Source: Humulus lupulus
Lineage: Eukaryota; Streptophyta; Magnoliopsida; Rosales; Cannabaceae
Direction: 5' to 3'
Length of the DNA: 64,000 nucleotides
NCBI RefSeq assembly: GCF_963169125.1
Contig: NC_084802.1
Span: 12,462,896-12,526,895 of the forward strand
Of this stretch, positions 57,631 through 64,000 are shown piece by piece (positions within the stretch are counted from its first letter, which is position 1; the number at the start of each line of letters is the position of its first letter). The notes beneath the pieces are model-generated. The model ran no database searches. It was not told the DNA's origin and was given only the letters and a program-made list of their open reading frames with translations. A program made the translations under genes and the position numbers.

Positions 57631-58796
57631 TTTGCAAAGGTATCCTATATTTCGCTTTAATTGAGTTTAAACCCATCTTCATATTTCAATATGGGCCTTC
57701 TTTAATCTATTCCATCCCTATATTTAGGTCTTCTTTTTACAGTCTTTTTTTTTTTACATTCTTATTCTATATTTTTTGGAGTAAATAAAAAATAAAGACT
57801 CAAAAATTGGCCAAAGTAAATGTTTAATTATTTGTGTCTAGTTAATGGGGTTGAATAATTTGGTTGGATTTGGATTTAGAATTGGAAGTAAAAAAAAATA
57901 AATGAATTTTTAAAAAATGTGGCTTTTATAACATTAATATGCAAAAATATGATAATTATATATTTTTTAATTTGTATGGAAAAATTTATTAAATAAAAAA
58001 TTAAAATATGAAAAACATAGTTTGTAACTAACTAAAATATGACAATGCTACATTTTTTTATCATAGTTATGTTTTCTTTAATTTTGAATTTTTTTTTTCC
58101 ATAATTTTTAATTATTTTTTCAGTTATTTTTTTCTTACTTATTTTTACTTCTATTTTTTCCCAATCTTTTTATTTCTACTAATTTTTTTTCATCTTTTTT
58201 TTTCTTTCCATTTTTTCATTCTTTTACTTCTTCTTCTTCTCATTTTTATTCTTTTTTTTCCTTCATTTGTTCATATTTTCTTTCTTTCTTTTCCATTTTT
58301 TCTTCATTTTTGTATTTATTATTTTCTCTTTCTATTTTTTTTCACACATATGAGCTTTTTTTTATTCTTTTTTTCTTCTTCCATTTTTTACTACCAATTT
58401 TTTCGTTTGCATTTTTTTTCTTTCCATTATTTTTCTTCTTCTTTTTTTCATTTTTATTCATTCATCTGTTTTTTTCCTTCATCAATTCTTTTGTTTTGTT
58501 TGTTTTTTCATATTTTTTTTTAGTTTTCTTTCCTAAGTTTTTTTCATTATTTTTTCTTTATGTTTTGTACTTATTATTTTATCATTCCATTTTATTTGTT
58601 TCCCTTTTTTTCTCACATATTTTAACATTACATAATTATTCTACCATTTTTTTATTTATTATTGTAATTTTTTTTATAGTTTTTTTCCACTATATATAAA
58701 AAAATTCAAATCAATTTTTTCAGTAGTTTCTTTTTACTGTAGCCTTTATAAGAACACCAAAATTTGGAAAGAAAACTAATAAAAATATGAAAACGT
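57631..58796. repeat. T-rich low-complexity tract
   Basis: From about 58060 to 58700 the plus strand is almost all T with C, A and few G, in imperfect TTTTTTC and TTCATTTTT repeats. The long open frame at 58310-58699 consists of Phe/Leu/Ser/Ile runs and is a composition artefact. Confidence 0.8.
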
Positions 58797-59330
58797 GAAT
58801 GGGTAACCAGTTATCCTGATGAGAATATTCAAATCTAGAAAAAAAATTATATGAAGAAGATGGGAGAGAAGGGAAAGGGGAGAGATTTGTTTTTTTTTTT
58901 TCTATCTTCAGATCTGTGGTAACTGGTTACCTTCCGGTTCTTTGTGTGTATATTTATGAGGATAACTTGTTACCTTCATGTTCTTTGTGTGTATATTTCT
59001 GGGGGTAACTAGTTACCTTCACGTTCTGATGTATGTGTACATTTCTGGGTTCTTTATGGTAACTGGTTACCTATGTTACTAAAATCATAGTTACTTTTTT
59101 TTTTTTTAATGAAGTGCTCTTTATTTTTTCTTCAAATTTGATGTTCATTTTCATATTTAATATGAGTAACCTGTCACCCCTCTTATGGTAACTAGTTACC
59201 CCTCTTATGGCAGAAAGTTACTCATCTCGGGGTAACTGGTTACCCCTCCTGGTACATGTTATTCAACCTAACTCTAGGATTTTTTTTTACATAACTGTCA
59301 AAGATCAATCAAGTAACTGGTTACCTTACC
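58797..59330. repeat. Cluster of GGTAACTGGTTACC palindromes
   Basis: About nine to ten copies of the 14-bp palindrome GGTAACTGGTTACC or one- to three-base variants (GGTAACTAGTTACC, GGATAACTTGTTACC, GGGTAACCAGTTATCC) lie between 58801 and 59325. Some sit in larger repeats of about 45 bp that contain GTTCTTTGTGTGTATATTT. Spacing is irregular. No ORF or transposon boundary explains it. Confidence 0.85.
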
Positions 59331-60120
59331 CGGAATTTGGAAAAAGAAACGTACAATCTAAAAAAATGAAAAAAAAATGTTTATAATAAATAAAAAATAA
59401 CTTTAAATACATTTCATATTAGAAAAAAAAAATGCAAAACAACTAAAGAAAAATTTAATATAAAATTAGTAATATAAAAATAAGCTAAAAAATAACAATC
59501 AAATTACAAACATACCATTCCAAATTAATAAAACTTGATTAAGAGTAAAACTATGGCATAAACAACCTTTTATACACAAATATGGGAAAATAATACGATA
59601 AAAGTGAAAATTCTTAAAAAAAAAAAAAAGTCATAGATTAACTTTTTTTTTTAAAAAAAAAACCATATTTTTGCACACTCTATTAAAATTTCCATATAAA
59701 TGTAATTTCCTCTATAAAAAAAAAATGATACTTATTATTGATTTTATTAAAGTTTAAAGTCATTTTTTACACAATCAATTTAGAAATGATAGAGGTTGAA
59801 GATAAAATAAAATATTTTTCTAATTACATACACATGAAGATAATTTTCTAAAATATATGCATTTTCATAATAAAATAAGTATTCTACTTAAATTTGGGTT
59901 ATATTATAGTTAAATATCGTGACCATAATCATGACCTACGTATAACTTTGGCTAGGGATGATGTTTGATAAAGAACTTTATGAATGAATTAGTTTTAGGG
60001 AACTTAAAAAAAAAAAAAAAAAGGAAAAAACAAGTTATTTTATATATTTATGGGTATAAAATTTATGTCGCAAAGTATAGTAATTCTATTAAAAAAAAAG
60101 TTTAAAATATGGGAATCCCA
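59331..60120. other. AT-rich non-coding DNA
   Basis: Poly-A and poly-T runs, no gene or recognisable element. Confidence 0.6.
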
Positions 60121-60266
60121 CAAAATACTATAAATAAAAATACACACTCTTTCTTACTTTCATCTTTCTCTCACGTATTTTTCACTCACTCTCTTTATTT
60201 TCTCTCACAACAATGGCAATCAACTATTTTCTCTCACAACAATAGGAGCTTCCTCACACTGGCAAC
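60121..60266 (+). promoter_or_regulatory. Orphan promoter-like stretch
   Basis: CTATAAATAAAAATACACAC near 60130 looks like a TATA box. A C/T-rich leader follows, and an ATG at 60213 opens an 11-codon frame that stops at TAG. ATTTTCTCTCACAACAAT is duplicated across this stop (near 60197 and 60225). A hAT-like end follows at 60267. It could be the start of a gene cut off by an insertion; this is weak. Confidence 0.3.
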
Positions 60267-61497
60267 TAGGGGTGAACATTTGGCCCAAAATACCCGCAAA
60301 CCCATAGGATCCGACTGACTCGAAGCTTAAAAACTCGCAAATTCGAAAAAAAAATTCTTATTAAAGATCTAATCCAACTATGATTCAAGTCAGATTCAGA
60401 TTTTGGATTTTGAAATTTTTGAATTCAAGTGAAACTCGAACCCGTGCGATACTTACAAAATATATAATATTATATATTAAAAGCCCTAACACTAAAAAAA
60501 AAACCCTGCTTCTTTTCTTTTCCCTCTCTCTTTCTCTTTTCTGAAGTCGTCTCCCATTCACCCCACTCCCTCTATCCTTAACATAGTCATAGATCGAGCC
60601 CCCCTTCCCTCCCAACAGGCATCGCGCAGGCAATACTACTCTGCACTCCGGCGGTTTGATGGTTTCTTCGGTGGTTACAGTCCTTTCTCACGATTGTCCC
60701 TCCTTCTATCACTTTCAATCCATGCTTCCCGACCCTCCATCTCCCTCTTTCAAGCTCTACGACCGATGATGTGGCCTGAAGGTGTGTATTTTCAATTTTT
60801 TTCATATCATATTATATTTTTGTTGTTGTTTTATGACTATTATGTTTGAATCTATTCATATATATATATTACAGCCACACTACTATGGATTCTCTCCCTT
60901 CTCTCTTTAACTTGGCCATTTTATAAATCAATTTATATATTTTGTTTAAAAGTATTTGATGGATTTCTTGTTTTCTATTCAGTTCATGATCTATGAAATT
61001 TAGGTATTTTAGTTTTAGTTTTTACTGACTTTTTTTTTGTTTGACTCTTGGATCGGTATTGAATCTAATTGGTGGGTAGTTGGCTCCTCCAGGGATCAGA
61101 ACTGAAGAGGTAAGCATCAATGTTATTTGTTTCATGGGAATTTGGTGTTGTGATGATACTATGATAGACCATTTTGAGTTGTATTTCAAACTTCATATAC
61201 TACATGAAATGATGAAAATATGTTTATTGTGAAATGTGAATGTAATAGGTGATTTATATTTTGAGTTAGAATTAATCCTGGATTTTTTATTTTAATATAG
61301 GGTTTTGGTTTGATAATTGATACAATCTTAATCTTTTAGTCTTTCTTTACAATTAAAAATTTGTATACAGTGATTTATTTAACTTATTTATTTATTTATG
61401 AAAGGTTTGGATTTTTCACATTTGGGAAGGAGGAATGAAGGAGAGATGATGAATACTAAGTAAAAAAAATTGTTACTATTTTGGACTTTATTACTAT
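60267..61497. other. Non-coding DNA beginning with a hAT-like terminus
   Basis: TAGGGGTGAACATTTGGCCC at 60267 resembles the terminal repeat of hAT-superfamily elements and compares with TAGGGGTGCAC at 2245-2255 (complement). No partner end or 8-bp duplication was identified. The rest has no supported gene. Confidence 0.35.
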
Positions 61498-64000
61498 TGT
61501 AACGCCTTGGTTACCCTAAGACCGTTGCGGTGAACGATGAACCGAGAATTTAACTCACTACCTGAGTTTTTTTGTTAAAAACGTGCTTCTAGGTGCTATT
61601 AATAGTGTAAGGTGAAAAACCAATAAAAATGAAATGATATATTTTATTTAAAACATAAAACTGTTCATAGGCCCATAAAAACATTTACAAGTTATTTACA
61701 ACTCAAAATGATCATTACAGTTTGAATTTACAATCCGCCGACCTAAGCGGCAAAAATAGGGTAAACCCCCTAGTTCCTCTGAGAACTCCTTGGACGTAGT
61801 GGTCAAGCGGCTGCATATGTACACAGCACCACCTAAGCTCTCCACTCAAGGCTGGGTGAGCTTTTCTTTCCCGTTACCTGCACCACATAGCACCCATGAG
61901 CCAAAGCCCATCAAGAAAACACAATAATGCAAGCATATAATATCAAATGATGATCATGATAATCATACAGAGCTTCTAGCTTTGAACAGATGAGTGAATA
62001 TCACTTTGTGGTTACATTAACCATGAAGGAGCTTATAGCTCTTAATCAGATGAGTAACTGATGGGTAAGTCACTAGCTTAAATAGATGAGTGACTGATGG
62101 GTAAGTCACACGGGGCTCAGCACCCACAGCCATGTGACTAAATAGTCACTGCGGCTCTAAGTAACTAGCCTTTGGCTAGACAAGCGCTTATAGTATTCAT
62201 CGAACGGTCCGGCATTAACGCTCTTCTGAGTCATTTAATGCAGATGTCAATTAGATCTAATATTTGTTGGCTTGCGTTGAACACGCTAAGGTCGTTCCTG
62301 ACTTATGAGTCAGCACTGTGTGACTAGTGCCCAGTACCACTGTCGAACTTGACTAATGAGTCATAGCTTCACAGTTGATACTGACACCTTTGTCGATTCT
62401 GACTATTCAGTCAGTGCCATACACAAGTGAGCAAGATTTGCTAAGCATTCAACATTCAATTCATGTCCACATTTAACACATTCAACATGCCTCATGAATA
62501 ACCATGCATGTCACATATGGGGTGCAGTTTTCTTACCTCTGGTTCAAGCGAGAAATAGAACAAGAACGACCCCTGAGAATGATCGACCTTTTGATTCCTT
62601 AATGTTTACCTAATCATAACCTTCATTAATGAAAATCAACAATAATAGGGTCTTAAACTAAACCCCACTCTCGAGACCTCGAAACGTACCCACACGGTGA
62701 GTAGATTCGATCCCGGGCCTTAAGGATTGAAACCCCAAGCCAAAAACCCTTAAAAACACTCAAAACGGGATTTTGAAGGAATAGAGTAACGCCCCAGCAT
62801 TTCTCACTAGCGCCCCAGCGCTCATCTCATAACAAAAACGCCCAAAACCAAACCCTGGGTAGCGCTCCCTTGTGGGCGCTATAGCGCTACACCCAGCCAA
62901 TTTTGCCCCTGAATCTTCTCCCTTCGACTCCTCCATTCCCAACCTGTTTCCAATGCTTCTATACCTCAAATTAAGTGTCGAATGAACCCAAAAATCATTC
63001 CCACATGCCCTAGGCATCACAACCCCAAGAACCCTAGCCAAAAACTCCAAACAAAACCAATCAACCAACCTAGAAATCTCAACTGAATTCCATAACAAAA
63101 ACAGAGAAAACCAGAGATTCAATGGCTAGAAACTTACCTCAAGTTTAGATTATGATGCTCTTCAATGGTGGAACACACTCCCAAGCCCTCGAGACTCATT
63201 TCCTAAGTTTGGTTCCTCAAGTTAGGCTCAAAAATCCAAAGAGAAAATGAAGAGAAATGGTGCACGTTAGCTAACTTTGATACTCTGTTTTTCCCCTTCC
63301 TTCTACAGCCTTCAATGGCTTAATACTATCCTAGGGGTGAAAAGACCAAAATACCCCTAGGTCAAATAAAGGTTTCTAAAGACTCCCAAGGGCAAAATTG
63401 ACCTTTTCCACCTATTTCGTTAATCATAATTAACACCCTCCAATTCCCGCTATTCTTGATATTCTATAACACTAATAATTCATATCTCATTACCCTTTAA
63501 TTTCCGACAACGCTCTAATCATTAAAATCACCTCGAGACTCGCCCCGAGCCTCGAACTTAAGCCCATTATGACTAGACCGCTAATTTTTACTCAAATATC
63601 GTCTCATGTCGAATAGCTCGAACAAATCCACATTATAATGTGGTCTCAACAATATGTCACCGACATGCATACAAATATACAATTACACCATCTGTTAGAC
63701 AAAAATTTCAAATTTAATATATTAAAATTAATGACAAACACAATTTCACTTATGCCAATTTTATAGCATAAGAGTTTATTAATTTAAGTTCGACCCATCC
63801 AAGATTATAAGAATAACCTCTTAATTACTGCCATTTTTATTTAAAGGAAAACCTTTTGATTCCAATTATGATGATATTAAGTACTTGTATAATTTTGGGA
63901 AAATTTTGAGAAATTTGGAATTGCGACTGCACTCAGTAAATTTAACTAACTGAGCTGTGTACATACCTTCTTTATGAAGGATCAAGTCACTTGTAGTTCT
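61498..64000 (-). mobile_element. Ty3/gypsy-type LTR related to the 5.1-14.6 kb LTR, cut by the window end
   Basis: On the plus strand it opens TGTAACGCCTTGG; on the sense (minus) strand this is the 3' end ...CCAAGGCGTTACA. Segments CTTACCTCTGGTTC, the CCCGTTACCTGCACCACATA block near 61873 and the GACTTATGAGTCAG units at 62280-62420 are inverted counterparts of 14.2 kb and 9.9-10.3 kb. The sense 5' end lies beyond the window. No coding capacity. Confidence 0.75.
63693..64000 (+). mobile_element. Possible nested LTR start
   Basis: TGTTAGACAAAAATTTC at 63693 looks like a Ty1/copia-type LTR beginning, and the text downstream (ACACAATTTCACTTATGCC) departs from the related LTR. The other end is outside the window, so this is only a suggestion. 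Confidence 0.3.

Noticed and set aside
58310..58699. 129-codon plus-strand ORF rich in Phe, Leu, Ser and Ile, membrane-like
   Set aside because: It is the translation of a nearly pure T-rich tract; no start context, no domain, and the composition explains the open frame.

Overview
The window is plant nuclear DNA, most likely from a dicot with a large, repeat-rich genome. It has intron-containing housekeeping genes, a very AT-rich background, plant-type LTR retrotransposons, Helitrons and a Mutator-like element. The species cannot be fixed from sequence alone. I found no bacterial, organellar or viral locus, no CRISPR array and no tRNA or rRNA gene.

Layout. (1) 1-19.7 kb is a nested transposon zone. 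Two copies of one Ty3/gypsy-type LTR lie head to head (1-1795, cut by the window edge, and 5389-8658, a solo LTR with target-site duplication ACTCG). The second sits inside an older LTR of a related family (about 5106-14583), which carries a 51-bp minisatellite and a further 3.06-kb insertion (10890-13950, duplication CCCAG). That insertion holds a 1.13-kb solo LTR (11879-13004), and a sister copy lies at 17384-18514. A PIF/Harbinger transposase relic lies at 3657-4022. (2) 21333-41795 is one Mutator-like element with a perfect 9-bp duplication (TTTATTAAT). It was invaded by at least three head-to-tail non-autonomous Helitrons. One of those was split by a young 12.4-kb Ty3/gypsy element of the Tat lineage (25095-37542, duplication TTATA, two 795-bp LTRs with about 4 differences). 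The Tat element encodes gag, protease and RT-RNase H-integrase on the minus strand and an additional spliced antisense ORF on the plus strand. (3) 42.5-57.6 kb is a gene island: an ALBA-domain RGG protein (+, eight coding exons, 307 aa), a LYR-motif SDH assembly factor 1-like protein (-, 97 aa) and cytosolic ribosomal protein L3 (-, five coding exons, 389 aa). Several MITE-like elements lie between them. (4) 57.7-64 kb is non-coding: a long T-rich tract, a cluster of GGTAACTGGTTACC palindromes, a hAT-like terminus, and an LTR at 61498 running out of the window that is related to the 5.1-14.6 kb LTR and inverted relative to it.

The three host genes are independent housekeeping genes: RNA/DNA binding, mitochondrial complex II assembly and translation. 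The ALBA and L3 genes both have telo-box motifs close to their start and all three appear to have a 5'-leader intron. Order of events in the Mutator-like block, oldest first: Mutator-like insertion, Helitron insertions, Tat insertion. I saw no convincing new biochemical system. The most notable points are the clean three-class nesting, the antisense ORF of the Tat element, the damage pattern in its polyprotein, the inverted LTR pair and the palindrome cluster near 59 kb.
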